In this document: piece by piece, positions 1-8,412 of the stretch | How positions within the stretch are numbered: position 1 is the stretch's first letter | Layout: each line of letters opens with the position of its first letter | Assembly (NCBI GenBank): GCA_051000815.1 | Contig: JBPCNX010000006.1 | Location: forward strand, 1 to 64,000 | Direction: 5' to 3' | Source of the DNA: PSRF01 sp051000815 | Lineage (GTDB): Bacteria > Acidobacteriota > Blastocatellia > Pyrinomonadales > Pyrinomonadaceae | DNA length: 64,000 nucleotides | The notes under the pieces: model-generated | Database searches by the model: none | The model's input: only the letters and a program-made list of their open reading frames with translations | What the model was told of the DNA's origin: nothing | Made by a program: the position numbers and the translations under genes

Positions 1-420
1 GAAAGTCTCAGGTCTCAAGTCTCAGGTCTCAGGTCTCAGGTCTCAAGTCTTAAGTGAGTCTTTAACCGAGTCGTAGATCACTCTTGAGGAAAGCTTAACT
101 TCGAATCAACTCAATGTCAGAACCGGGAGCGGTAGCGACCGGGTTTGGTAGTGGAGTTTAGAGTTGAAGAGACCTGGAGTTGTTAGTTTACAGTCGAGCC
201 ATGGACCCGGTCGCTCCCGCCCCCCGTTCTGACATTTAGTGCTACCCCCGGGGTTTGAGCAAAGTAACACACAACCTGACTTGAGACCTGAGACTTGAGA
301 CCTGACTTGAGACCGGAGACTTGAGACCTGAAACTTGAGACCTGAGACTTGAGACCTGACTTGAGACCGGAGACTTGAGACCTGAAACTTGAGACCTGAG
401 ACTTGAGACCTGAGACTTGC
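1..420. repeat. Inverted short-word arrays (GGTCTCAA / TTGAGACC)
   Basis: Bases 1-52 repeat words such as GGTCTCAAGTCTCA. Bases 274-420 repeat the reverse complement (TGAGACTTGAGACC and variants). The right array has a higher-order 54-nt unit present twice, at about 297-350 and 351-404. The two arrays face each other around a separate REP-like element at 113-236, so the whole 420 nt could fold as one long hairpin. The minus strand is open across the right array and would give an 18-residue peptide repeat, which I take to be an artefact of the 54-nt period. The end of the upstream gene lies outside the window. No gene is seen before kdsD. Confidence 0.85.
113..236. repeat. MITE/REP-like element with 32-nt terminal inverted repeats
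   Basis: Bases 113-144 and 205-236 are 32-nt inverted repeats with three mismatches, beginning AATGTCAGAACCGGGAGCGG. The roughly 60 bp between them hold no gene. The arm core, GTCAGAACCGGGAGCGGTAG, resembles the REP-like sequences at 3397-3510 (GTCAGTACCACC) and 46158-46482. It may be a non-autonomous element or a REP pair of the kind moved by REP-associated tyrosine transposases. No transposase is present here. Confidence 0.7.
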
Positions 421-456
421 TAAATCCGCCCTCCGTCGTATATCAACATCCAACCC

Positions 457-1440
457 ATGACGAACAAAGCCAACTTCTCCGAAGTCGTGAGCCTCTTGCG
501 TCTCGAAGCAAACGCAATCGCTGATGCTGCGGCCCGCCTGAAACCGGAACAGGTAGATCGTTCAATGAACTTGCTTGCTGCGTGCAAAGGCAAAGTTGTG
601 ATTGTCGGCGTTGGCAAGTCCGGAATTATTGCGCAGAAGATTGCCGCAACAATGACGAGCACGGGAACAGCCGCCTTGCATCTGCACCCTTCGGACGCAC
701 TTCACGGCGGCCTCGGAATTGTGAGCGAGGATGACGTGGTCATAGTGCTGAGCAACAGCGGTGAAACAGACGAGATTGTCGCGATGCTCCCTTATCTAAA
801 ACATAGGCGCGTTCCAATTGTTGGTATTCTCGGCAATCTCAAATCAACTTTGGCGCGCCGCTGTGATGTGGTGCTCGATGCTGCTGTTGACCAGGAGGCT
901 TGCCCGCTCAATATGGCTCCGACGACCAGCACCACAGTTGCCCTCGCGCTCGGCGACGCGTTGGCTATGACTCTGATGAAGTTGAAGGGACTGACACTGG
1001 ATGATTTTGCAGTTAATCATCCGGCCGGCCGTCTGGGAAAGCGTCTAACACTAAAGGTTGAGGATCTGATGCATAGCGGCGCAGAGAACCCTACTATTCC
1101 CTCAGGATCGACCTGGGTTGCCGTGGTGCAAGGCATTAGTAAGGGCGGGCTGGGCGCCGTCAACGTTATCGACGCGTCAGGCCATCTGTCAGGCATTATC
1201 ACTGACGGTGACTTGCGGCGAGCGATTCAAAGCCGCGATCACGCGGCCCTCGAGGGTTTAACGTGCGAAGAGATTATGACGCCTGATCCGGTTGTTGTTT
1301 CTGCGGCGGCGCTCGCTTATGACGCGCTTAGACTCATGGAAGATCGGGAGTCGCAAATCTCAGTGTTGCCGGTGGTTGATGAGGCACGTACTTGCGTAGG
1401 TCTAGTTCGCCTCCACGATATTGTCAGGAGCGGGCTATAG
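457..1440 (+). CDS. kdsD: Arabinose-5-phosphate isomerase, KpsF/GutQ family
   Basis: Interconverts D-ribulose 5-phosphate and D-arabinose 5-phosphate, the first step toward Kdo for lipopolysaccharide; a cytoplasmic enzyme. The 327-residue length matches the family. An N-terminal SIS sugar-phosphate domain carries GVGKSGIIAQKIA near residue 52 and SNSGETDEI near residue 99. Two CBS domains fill the C-terminal third (about 205-325). The ATG at 457 is the first start after the repeat block, with only a weak purine-rich site upstream. lpxC lies nearby on the other strand, so this corner of the window serves lipid A/Kdo synthesis. The stop codon is followed at once by the short-word array at 1441. 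Confidence 0.93.
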   Translation: MTNKANFSEVVSLLRLEANAIADAAARLKPEQVDRSMNLLAACKGKVVIVGVGKSGIIAQKIAATMTSTGTAALHLHPSDALHGGLGIVSEDDVVIVLSNSGETDEIVAMLPYLKHRRVPIVGILGNLKSTLARRCDVVLDAAVDQEACPLNMAPTTSTTVALALGDALAMTLMKLKGLTLDDFAVNHPAGRLGKRLTLKVEDLMHSGAENPTIPSGSTWVAVVQGISKGGLGAVNVIDASGHLSGIITDGDLRRAIQSRDHAALEGLTCEEIMTPDPVVVSAAALAYDALRLMEDRESQISVLPVVDEARTCVGLVRLHDIVRSGL

Positions 1441-1483
1441 GAGTGGAGTCCAAAGTCCAACGTCCAACGTTCAAGGTCCACAA
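1441..1483. repeat. Short-word array (GTCCAACG-type) directly after the kdsD stop
   Basis: Immediately after the TAG of kdsD the sequence repeats degenerate words: AGTCCAAAGTCCAACGTCCA followed by ACGTTCAAGGTCCA. It fills most of the 58-nt gap to the next start at 1499. It is the shortest of the stop-codon-abutting arrays in this window and has no clear inverted partner. Confidence 0.6.
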
Positions 1484-1498
1484 GGCCGAGGGCTTATT

Positions 1499-2215
1499 AT
1501 GAAGAGATTCCCATTGTACAAACATTACACCGTCAAAATGGTGGTCTTGATATCGCTGCTTCTCATTAACAGTGTCGCTGCGGGACGTAACACTCGGGCT
1601 CAAACGAGCAGCCCGCCACGAACCGGAGAGGCGACGGTCACCCTGAACGAAGCGTTTTTCAATTCCTTTATTGAAGCAATCTTCGTAAATCTCAAAGCGC
1701 CGTCAACCCCGCTTGTAATCACTGCCTCAGATAAGAACCGAACTGACGAGGCGGCGAAAACCTGTCCCAGCGTAATCACGCTGCAACGAGAACATGGCAA
1801 CGTAAAGACAGCGGTTAAGTTTGAGCAGGGACGGATGGTCGCGCCCCTCGCCTTCACAGGCTCTTACAACTCTACTCTCCTGGGTTGTCTGGAATTTCGC
1901 GGTTGGGCCAACACGGAATGGAATCTGGAGTTTGATCGCAGCGCTCAAACGCTGCAGGCAAGGATCAAGGTCACAGACATGCATCTGGAGAACATCCCTT
2001 CCATTGCGCAGGGTTCGGTTGTGAAGCTTGTGCAGACTGCAATCGATTCGCGCATCAATCCCTTGAAGATTTTGCGTCCAGAGCAGTTGTCGAGCGTGGT
2101 TCCGATCGCACCCGCGAGAGGGTCCTTGCGTTTGCGAGCCAGGGAAGTCGAGCCGCAGATCGTTCCCGGATCAGTTCACCTGCGCATCACCTTCGAGTTC
2201 CTGCCTGAGAAGTAG
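1499..2215 (+). CDS. Exported protein of unknown function
   Basis: I do not recognise a family. The ATG at 1499 is preferred over an in-frame upstream start at 1421, because that would overlap kdsD and translate the short-word array. The 238-residue product begins with a signal peptide: a basic MKRF segment, a hydrophobic stretch around VVLISLLLINSVAAG, and likely cleavage near residue 30. The mature part is soluble, rich in beta-type residues, and has two cysteines (in TCPS and in LGCLEF) that could form a disulfide in the periplasm. It ends LRITFEFLPEK. It follows kdsD on the same strand with a 58-nt gap and may be co-transcribed. Its stop abuts a G-rich array. Confidence 0.75.
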   Translation: MKRFPLYKHYTVKMVVLISLLLINSVAAGRNTRAQTSSPPRTGEATVTLNEAFFNSFIEAIFVNLKAPSTPLVITASDKNRTDEAAKTCPSVITLQREHGNVKTAVKFEQGRMVAPLAFTGSYNSTLLGCLEFRGWANTEWNLEFDRSAQTLQARIKVTDMHLENIPSIAQGSVVKLVQTAIDSRINPLKILRPEQLSSVVPIAPARGSLRLRAREVEPQIVPGSVHLRITFEFLPEK

Positions 2216-2275
2216 CGGGGGAGCAGGGGAACAGGGAAACAGGGAAACCGGGGAACCGGGAAACGGGGGAACCTT
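2216..2275. repeat. G-rich GGGGAAC-type word array between convergent genes
   Basis: The array starts on the base after the TAG of the exported-protein gene and consists of degenerate GGGGAACAGGGAAAC words on the plus strand. It occupies nearly the whole 69-nt space to the lpxC stop codon. There is no inverted partner at this locus. The same word family recurs at 8251-8412, 9735-9840 and 51277-51353. Confidence 0.8.
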
Positions 2276-2284
2276 CTGCCAGAC

Positions 2285-3166
2285 TTAAACTGCTCGTGCC
2301 ACCCCATCCTTCGCCGGCATATCGACGATATCCCAGGCCGAACGGACACGCAGCAATTTTGACATCAGACCTGCGTGCAGTATGTGACCGCTGCGCTCGG
2401 CGACAACGCGACCGAGAATCGGCATGCCCAGCAAGGCGAGATCACCGACGATGTCCAGTATCTTATGTCGCACAAACTCATCGCGGAAACGCAAGCCCGT
2501 TTGATTCAACATGCCGTCAGGCGTAAGGACTATGGCATTGTCGAGCGACCCGCCCCGAATCAGATTTGACCGCTGCAAGGCCTCAATCTCATTGGTAAAA
2601 CCAAACGTGCGCGCGGCGGCGATCTCGCGGCTAAAGGCGCCGTTGGCTAGTTGCAGGGCAAAGCGCTGCACGCCAATCAGCGGGTGAGGGAAGTCAATCA
2701 GGCAATCGATTTCGTAGTTGTCGGCAGGCTCAACGCTAATACGGCGATTGCCCTGCTCAAATGAGACACGCTCACGCACGAGCAAGGCGCGTCGCGCCAG
2801 TGGCTGTTCGACGACGCCGGCCCGCCCGATCATGTCGGTAAAGACTTCCGCCGAACCATCCAGGATCGGAATTTCGAGATTGTCGACTTCGATATAAACG
2901 TTGTCGACGTTTGCACCGCGTAACGCCGCCAAAAGGTGTTCGACGGTCGACAGCATTACGCCGGTGCGCATCAAGGTCGTTGCATAACCGCAATGCGCAA
3001 CAGATTCCACTGTCGCCGGAATTTCAAAGCCACCCAGGTCGGTGCGTCGAAAAACATATCCAGTGTCAGGCGGAGCCGGCAGGATCCTCACCTTCACCTC
3101 AACTCCGGTGTGCAGTCCAATACCGTCCGTTTCAACCGGCGAACCGAGGGTAGTTTGTTTGTTCAA
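2285..3166 (-). CDS. lpxC: UDP-3-O-acyl-N-acetylglucosamine deacetylase
   Basis: Zinc-dependent deacetylase of the committed step of lipid A synthesis. The zinc ligands are visible: the His of STVEHLLAAL, and the His and Asp of RHKILDIVGDLALLG. The later catalytic His is in GHILHAGLMS. The start is uncertain. Homology begins at LNKQTTLGSPVETDGIGLHT, where a TTG at 3166 has an AAGGAA site 11 nt upstream. That gives 293 residues, close to the usual 300. An ATG at 3379 would add 71 residues that look nothing like the family. The gene is divergent from polA and convergent with the exported protein. Very sure of function, less so of start. Confidence 0.92.
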   Translation of the reverse strand: MNKQTTLGSPVETDGIGLHTGVEVKVRILPAPPDTGYVFRRTDLGGFEIPATVESVAHCGYATTLMRTGVMLSTVEHLLAALRGANVDNVYIEVDNLEIPILDGSAEVFTDMIGRAGVVEQPLARRALLVRERVSFEQGNRRISVEPADNYEIDCLIDFPHPLIGVQRFALQLANGAFSREIAAARTFGFTNEIEALQRSNLIRGGSLDNAIVLTPDGMLNQTGLRFRDEFVRHKILDIVGDLALLGMPILGRVVAERSGHILHAGLMSKLLRVRSAWDIVDMPAKDGVARAV

Positions 3167-3396
3167 TTTGCTGAGCGTTCCTTGATTGAATTTGACGCCG
3201 TTCGTACTGGCAATCTTAAGGGCAATTTCCAAGCCTACCGTAACACCTGCGAATCCGATTGATGCTGAGCTGAGTTGTTGCAGGACGGCGACAGAATTGT
3301 AAGCGATATGGATTGAACGCAACATCTCATGACAGGATTCAGCTAGGTTCGCCTGGTGAGGTATTACTGGGTTGCGCACACAGTAACTTTTGCGTC

Positions 3397-3510
3397 CCGG
3401 GCCACCGGCTACCGCCTGGTGGTACTGACCTCAACTAATCGGCAATTGGCAATTGGCAATCGGCAATCTATCCAAAACCTCCGGCTTCCGCGTGGTACTG
3501 ACCTCACTCC
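3397..3510. repeat. Two REP-like repeats flanking a GGCAATTG word array
   Basis: Bases 3397-3436 (ending CCTGGTGGTACTGACCTCAA) and 3478-3509 (ending CGTGGTACTGACCTCACT) are related direct repeats; in reverse they read GTCAGTACCAC. Between them, 3437-3472, the word GGCAATTG/CGGCAATT is repeated about four times. The block sits in the divergent gap between lpxC and polA, where promoters for both must lie; I cannot assign clear -10/-35 boxes. Confidence 0.65.
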
Positions 3511-3579
3511 CAAACTGCATGACTACGCAACATTGACCCTAATTGACACTCACAGACACGCTCTCTATGATCGAAACAC

Positions 3580-6315
3580 ATGCCAACCAAGCTAGCTGCC
3601 ACTGGTAACGGACCAGTCGAGCGGGTTTTTCTGATCGATTCCATGTCGCACATTTTTCGCGCGTTCTTTGCGCCGATGGCGAATCGTGCCGCGCCGCTCT
3701 CAAATTCCAAGGGTCAGGTTACGCAGGCAGTCTTTATCTTTACTAACATGCTGCGCAAGTTGCTGCAGGATGAAAAGCCGGAGTACATCGCCGCAATTTT
3801 TGAGTCAGGTGAGAAGACTTTTCGTCATGAGACCTTTGCCGCCTACAAGGCAAATCGCCTCGACATGCCCGGAGATCTTGCTTCACAGCTGCCTTACATA
3901 ATCCGGTTATGCGAGGCTTTCAATATTCCCGTTATCAATTCGCCCGGTTATGAAGCTGACGACGTAATAGGCGCCCTGGCAACGCAAACCGCAGAAAGAG
4001 GATTGAAAGCCGTCATTGTTTCCAATGATAAGGACATGTGCCAACTCGTCCGAGATCCTTATGTCATTGGTTTGCGGCAAAACTCTCAGGTCGTGAAACG
4101 AAAAGAGCCCGTGCCGCCGATTGAATGGTGCGACGAGGCCTGGGTGGAGAAGAAGTTTGGTGTCCCCGCAACAAAGGTTGTTGACCTGTTAGGACTGATG
4201 GGCGACTCGATTGACAATATCCCTGGCGCCCCGGGTATCGGATCGAAGGGGGCGGTGCAAATCATCCAACAGTTTGGCTCTATAGAAAACGCCCTCGAGC
4301 ACTGGGAAGAGGTTAAGCATAAGACTTATCGCGAATCTCTTCGCGATAACGCCGATCAGATCCGCCAGTCACGCGAATTGGCGCGCATTAAAATCGACCT
4401 CGACATCGAACTTGATCTGGAAAGGATCAGAAGTCGTCCTCCGGATCGCGCCGCCGCGTATGAGCTATTTCGCGAATTGGAGTTCTCGAACCTGACACGC
4501 GAGTTTGCCGATGCGGCTTCCCCTGTTCTCCCCGCGAACGTTGGGTCTCCACTCCAATACAGCATGGTGCGAACGCTCGCCGATCTCGAACGCCTGACCA
4601 AAACACTTTGGGACGCCGAAAGAATCGGGATAGCTATAAGCGATCCCACGCCCACCGAGTCAGCCGAACAGCAGTGCCTTGCCTATGAAGTTGCCGCGGG
4701 AATCGCACTCTCAACTGACACCGGCGTTGCTGCTTATGTCGATCTGGAAAACTTTAAGGAAGAACAAGCGCCGGCTTTGAACCAACTACGCGAGTTTTTC
4801 GGAAATGGTTTGATTGAAAAGTCCGTTCACGACGTTAAGCGTGCTACGGGGTTACTGGCACGACTGAACATAAGTCTGGATGGTGTGAAGGATGATACGT
4901 TTCTCGCCGCCTACCTGTTAGATCCAACACGCAGTAAATATGAGTTAAGCGATCTGGCGCGGGAAGCGATCGGCGTGGATGGATTGGATGCTGCGCCAGC
5001 AGGGTGGTCAACAGCCCAGTGGCAAACAGCAGTCGCGGCCGATCTCACGGCCCGCACGGCCAGGGTGCTCCACGAGCGAATCCTCGAAAAGAAACTCGAG
5101 ACAATTTATTCGGAGATTGAGCTTCCGCTTGCGCCTCTGTTGTATCGCATGGAGCAGGCAGGTTTGAAAGTAGATCGAAACGTGCTGGCAGAACTATCAA
5201 GCTACCTCGGCCAGGAACTCCACAAGTTGACACTGAAAATCTACGAACTTGCAGGGCGGGAATTCAACATCGGCTCGCCGAAGCAGGTCGGTGAGATCCT
5301 CGGCGAACTAAATATTATTTCCGGCAGAAAGACTTCGACCGGGCGAGTTTCTACGAGCAAGGCCGTACTCGAGGAGCTGGCTCAAACTTTTGAATTGCCG
5401 CGGCTGATTATCGAGTATCGCGAACTGGACAAGCTGAAGAGTGTTTACACGGACGCGTTACCGCATCAGATCGCCTCCGATGGGAGAATTCATTGTCTGT
5501 TGAATCAGACAGTCGCCGCGACCGGCAGGCTGTCCTCGAGCGATCCTAACCTACAGAATATTCCGATACGCAGTGAACTCGGACGCCGCATTCGCCGCGC
5601 GTTCGTGGCGGAGAAAGGCAACAGGATAATCTCCGCTGACTATTCACAACTCGAATTGCGACTGCTGGCTCATATTACTCAGGACGAAGTGATGCTCGAG
5701 GCTTTTCAAAAAGGCGACGACATTCACAATCGCACCGCGCGGCTGGTCTTCGGCGCCAGGACGGATGCCGAACTGAAAGAGGCCAGGCGCTTTGCCAAAA
5801 TTGTAAACTTCGCGATCGCCTATGCGATTGAACCCTGGGGTTTATCGCAGCGCGTCGGCATTTCACGCGCTGAAGCAAAGAAGGTCATTGCTGATTACTA
5901 CAACACCTACAAGGGCGTGCGTCGTTACATGGAGGAAGTGCCTTTGCGGGCGCGGGAGCATGGATATGTGCGTTCAATCTACGGCCGGATTCGTCCCCTC
6001 GCCGGCATTAACGATCGGAACGCGAATATCAGACGAGCGGCCGAACGTGAAGCGATCAACATGCCGATTCAGGGTACGGCCAGTGACATCGTGAAGATTG
6101 CGATGCTGCATGTCGAAGAAGAGTTCAAGCGGGGCGGTTTGAAAGCACAGCTTTTGATGCAAGTGCACGACGAGCTCCTGGTTGAAGCGCCGGCAGCGGA
6201 AAGCGATCAAGTCGTCTCAATTCTAAAGCGCGAAATGGAGTCTGCCGTAGAGCTTGATGTGCCTCTGATTGTAGACATTGGTATCGCAGATAACTGGATG
6301 GACGCAAAGCCCTAA
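3580..6315 (+). CDS. polA: DNA polymerase I
   Basis: Repair and Okazaki-fragment polymerase of 911 residues. The 5'-3' exonuclease/flap domain spans about 1-300 (FLIDSMSHIFRAFF; GYEADDVIGALA; SNDKDM; LLGLMGDSIDNIPG). The middle domain (about 320-500) keeps the fold and a DDTFLAAYLLDP segment, but the usual DxE metal motif is replaced by GIAISDPTPTE, so proofreading is probably lost. The polymerase domain has motif A DYSQLELRLLAHI, an O-helix RRFAKIVNFAIAYAIEPWG with the key Arg, Lys, Phe and Tyr in register, and motif C MQVHDELLVEAP. The O-helix has Ala where most family A enzymes have Gly, before and after the Tyr. No strong Shine-Dalgarno precedes the ATG. Confidence 0.96.
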   Translation: MPTKLAATGNGPVERVFLIDSMSHIFRAFFAPMANRAAPLSNSKGQVTQAVFIFTNMLRKLLQDEKPEYIAAIFESGEKTFRHETFAAYKANRLDMPGDLASQLPYIIRLCEAFNIPVINSPGYEADDVIGALATQTAERGLKAVIVSNDKDMCQLVRDPYVIGLRQNSQVVKRKEPVPPIEWCDEAWVEKKFGVPATKVVDLLGLMGDSIDNIPGAPGIGSKGAVQIIQQFGSIENALEHWEEVKHKTYRESLRDNADQIRQSRELARIKIDLDIELDLERIRSRPPDRAAAYELFRELEFSNLTREFADAASPVLPANVGSPLQYSMVRTLADLERLTKTLWDAERIGIAISDPTPTESAEQQCLAYEVAAGIALSTDTGVAAYVDLENFKEEQAPALNQLREFFGNGLIEKSVHDVKRATGLLARLNISLDGVKDDTFLAAYLLDPTRSKYELSDLAREAIGVDGLDAAPAGWSTAQWQTAVAADLTARTARVLHERILEKKLETIYSEIELPLAPLLYRMEQAGLKVDRNVLAELSSYLGQELHKLTLKIYELAGREFNIGSPKQVGEILGELNIISGRKTSTGRVSTSKAVLEELAQTFELPRLIIEYRELDKLKSVYTDALPHQIASDGRIHCLLNQTVAATGRLSSSDPNLQNIPIRSELGRRIRRAFVAEKGNRIISADYSQLELRLLAHITQDEVMLEAFQKGDDIHNRTARLVFGARTDAELKEARRFAKIVNFAIAYAIEPWGLSQRVGISRAEAKKVIADYYNTYKGVRRYMEEVPLRAREHGYVRSIYGRIRPLAGINDRNANIRRAAEREAINMPIQGTASDIVKIAMLHVEEEFKRGGLKAQLLMQVHDELLVEAPAAESDQVVSILKREMESAVELDVPLIVDIGIADNWMDAKP

Positions 6316-6411
6316 ACCTTGAGATTGCTCAGATGGCCCTTTTCACCCCGCGGGATAAACCGTCATACTCAGTACGGGCTAAGTTCCTATAGACGCCCCA
6401 CTCCAAAGATA

Positions 6412-8250
6412 ATGGTTCAACCTGAGTCAAAGAGCGGTTCAAGCACCCCTGGTTCCCGGCCCGGCGGGGAGACGGTGTACCGTCGGATCGAGCCCACCGA
6501 TGGTAAGGCGCCTGGCGCAGCTCCGCCTCCGGAAGGCACACGGCCGCGAACTCGCGAGATCGCGCCGGCGATCTCTCCCTTAGTCGTCGGGTTTACCTTA
6601 CTGCTCGCACTCATTTTCGTCCTGGGCTACTTGAGTGTGCAGAGAATGGATGAAGTCAGCTTTCTTGTGGCCGACCTCGAAAGGCAGCATTCGGCTCGCC
6701 TGGGACTCTTGCTAAGACTTCGTCTCGCAGTCACAAAATTGAATAACGAAGCGCGCGCGATTCAAGACGCGGACAACAGAGGGGGGTTCAAGCCACCATT
6801 TGAAGTCCGGTTGGGGAACGCGCGCGAAGAAGTGAATAAGCTTTTGCGGCGGATGGAGCTACCGCCCTTAGCTGAAGACCCCGCCTGGCGCCGCTTTCGC
6901 GACGACCTGAACGCTTATTCGGAGGTTACCGAGGATCCGCGGCGTTATTCACTCGAGGGTTTTGAGAAGTTTCGCGTCGTCGATGTGGAACTCACCGGAT
7001 TGCTCGATGCATCGTACCGCGAACAGACTGAAATTTCTCGTCAGCGCGAAAGGATTGAACAGGAGGCGGTAAAGTCGATTCGGCGCTGGAGCTTGTTTGC
7101 GCTGATGGTTGGTTTTCTCGTGGCCGCAGGAACCATTTGGGAAGTGCAACGGCGTTTCAGACAGATGCGGCTGAGTATGATCGAGGCCGGACGCGAACGC
7201 GCTTTCACTAATCAACTGCTTGAGGGCATGGTCAGTGCTATCGCTGCGATTGACGAAGACGACCGGCTGCGAAGCGCCAATGCCGCTTTCTTTAAGATCT
7301 TCCCCAACGCCAGCATTGGCGCGTCAATCCGGGAAAAATTTGCGCCGGACGATGCGATGAAAATGCTGGAAGCCGCAATAGCGCGGCGCGCAACCAGGGC
7401 TACATATCAGGGGCGCTGGGTGTGTGAGGCAAGCGACGGGGCTGAGGGACAAAAGACTTTCGACGTTTACGCCTCGCCTCTTGCGATCAATGGTGATCGA
7501 GGACAGATCGTTACGCTTGTTGATGCGACAGACGCTGCCGAAGCAGAACGTGGTTTACGGCGTTCGGAGTCGTTAGCCGCAGTCGGGCAGGCAACTGCCC
7601 AGGTGGCTCATGAGATTCGCAACCCTCTGGGCTCGATCCGCCTGGGCGTATCCATGCTGCGCGACAGCGTCACCGGCCCCGACGGTTTGCACACAATCGA
7701 ACTGGTCGAACGTGGGATCAGACACTTGAATAAGCTTGTCGTGGACGTGACGCAGTTCTCTCGGCAGAAAGATTTGGAGCGCTCGCGCGTTGATCTCCAC
7801 GAGTTGCTTAATGTGAGTCTGGATCTGATTTCAGAGAGTGTTAGGGAAAAGCGCACACCAATAGAAAAGAGATTTAGTGAGCAGGAACTCGTTGGAAACT
7901 GGGACGGCCATCAGTTGCGGCAGGTGTTTGTTAATCTAATTGCCAACGCCATTGATGCCAGCGTGGCTGAATCGCCCGTAAGAATTTCGACGACAACGAT
8001 TACCGCCGCTGCCGGCGAGAGCCGTGAGCATGAGGTGCGTTACGCCCGCATCACGATCTCCGACGAAGGCAAGGGTATGGACCCGACAACGCTTAATCGT
8101 ATTTTCGAGCCATTTTATTCGACCAAGAAGCGTGGTACGGGTCTAGGTCTGGCGATAGTGCGACAGATTGTCGAACAGCATGAAGGACGAATTTCTCTGA
8201 ATAGCGAGGTTGGGAAGGGGACGCGTTTTGTTGTAGACCTGCCGCTGTGA
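6412..8250 (+). CDS. Membrane sensor histidine kinase (NtrB-like, orphan)
   Basis: A two-component sensor. From the ATG at 6412 (612 residues) the order is: a proline-rich cytoplasmic tail; a membrane segment near 55-77; an extracytoplasmic region of about 150 residues; a second membrane segment near 226-245; a PAS-like domain (about 265-375); a HisKA domain with phospho-acceptor His near 400 in QVAHEIRNPLGSIRLG; and an ATPase domain with N box NLIANAIDAS, DEGKGMD and GTGLGLAIVRQIVEQHEG. A TTG at 6319 would add 31 residues but lacks family support. It follows polA by about 100 nt. No response regulator is adjacent, so the partner must be encoded elsewhere. Its stop abuts a G-rich array. Confidence 0.9.
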   Translation: MVQPESKSGSSTPGSRPGGETVYRRIEPTDGKAPGAAPPPEGTRPRTREIAPAISPLVVGFTLLLALIFVLGYLSVQRMDEVSFLVADLERQHSARLGLLLRLRLAVTKLNNEARAIQDADNRGGFKPPFEVRLGNAREEVNKLLRRMELPPLAEDPAWRRFRDDLNAYSEVTEDPRRYSLEGFEKFRVVDVELTGLLDASYREQTEISRQRERIEQEAVKSIRRWSLFALMVGFLVAAGTIWEVQRRFRQMRLSMIEAGRERAFTNQLLEGMVSAIAAIDEDDRLRSANAAFFKIFPNASIGASIREKFAPDDAMKMLEAAIARRATRATYQGRWVCEASDGAEGQKTFDVYASPLAINGDRGQIVTLVDATDAAEAERGLRRSESLAAVGQATAQVAHEIRNPLGSIRLGVSMLRDSVTGPDGLHTIELVERGIRHLNKLVVDVTQFSRQKDLERSRVDLHELLNVSLDLISESVREKRTPIEKRFSEQELVGNWDGHQLRQVFVNLIANAIDASVAESPVRISTTTITAAAGESREHEVRYARITISDEGKGMDPTTLNRIFEPFYSTKKRGTGLGLAIVRQIVEQHEGRISLNSEVGKGTRFVVDLPL

Positions 8251-8412
8251 GGGGAGCGGGGGAACGGGGGAACTGGGGAACGGGGGAAACGTAGTAGGAT
8301 CTGTTTGCCGATTGTTTCCGGACGACTCCGCTAATCTCCGTCCTATTCCCTGTTCCCCTGGTTCCCTGTTCCCCTATTCCCCCGTTCCCCCGTTCCCCCC
8401 GCTCTCCCCACT
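8251..8412. repeat. Inverted G-rich/C-rich word arrays between convergent genes
   Basis: Starting on the base after the histidine-kinase TGA, 8251-8291 repeats GGGGAACGGGGGAACTGGGG words. Bases 8341-8412 carry the complementary C-rich array (CCCCTGTTCCC, CCCCGTTCCC). The spacer of about 49 nt holds no gene. The arms can pair into a long hairpin, which could act as a two-way terminator between this kinase and hemL. The right arm is inside the hemL reading frame, which runs through it to 8343. Confidence 0.85.

Noticed and set aside
274..420. Possible CRISPR array
   Set aside because: The repeats are contiguous and degenerate with no unique spacers of constant length and no cas genes.
106..453. 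Minus-strand frame encoding an 18-residue peptide repeat
   Set aside because: It only translates the GGTCTCAA word array and its 54-nt period; no start signal or protein-like composition outside the repeat.
1421..1498. Upstream extension of the exported protein into kdsD
   Set aside because: It would translate the word array and overlap kdsD; the ATG at 1499 begins a proper signal peptide.
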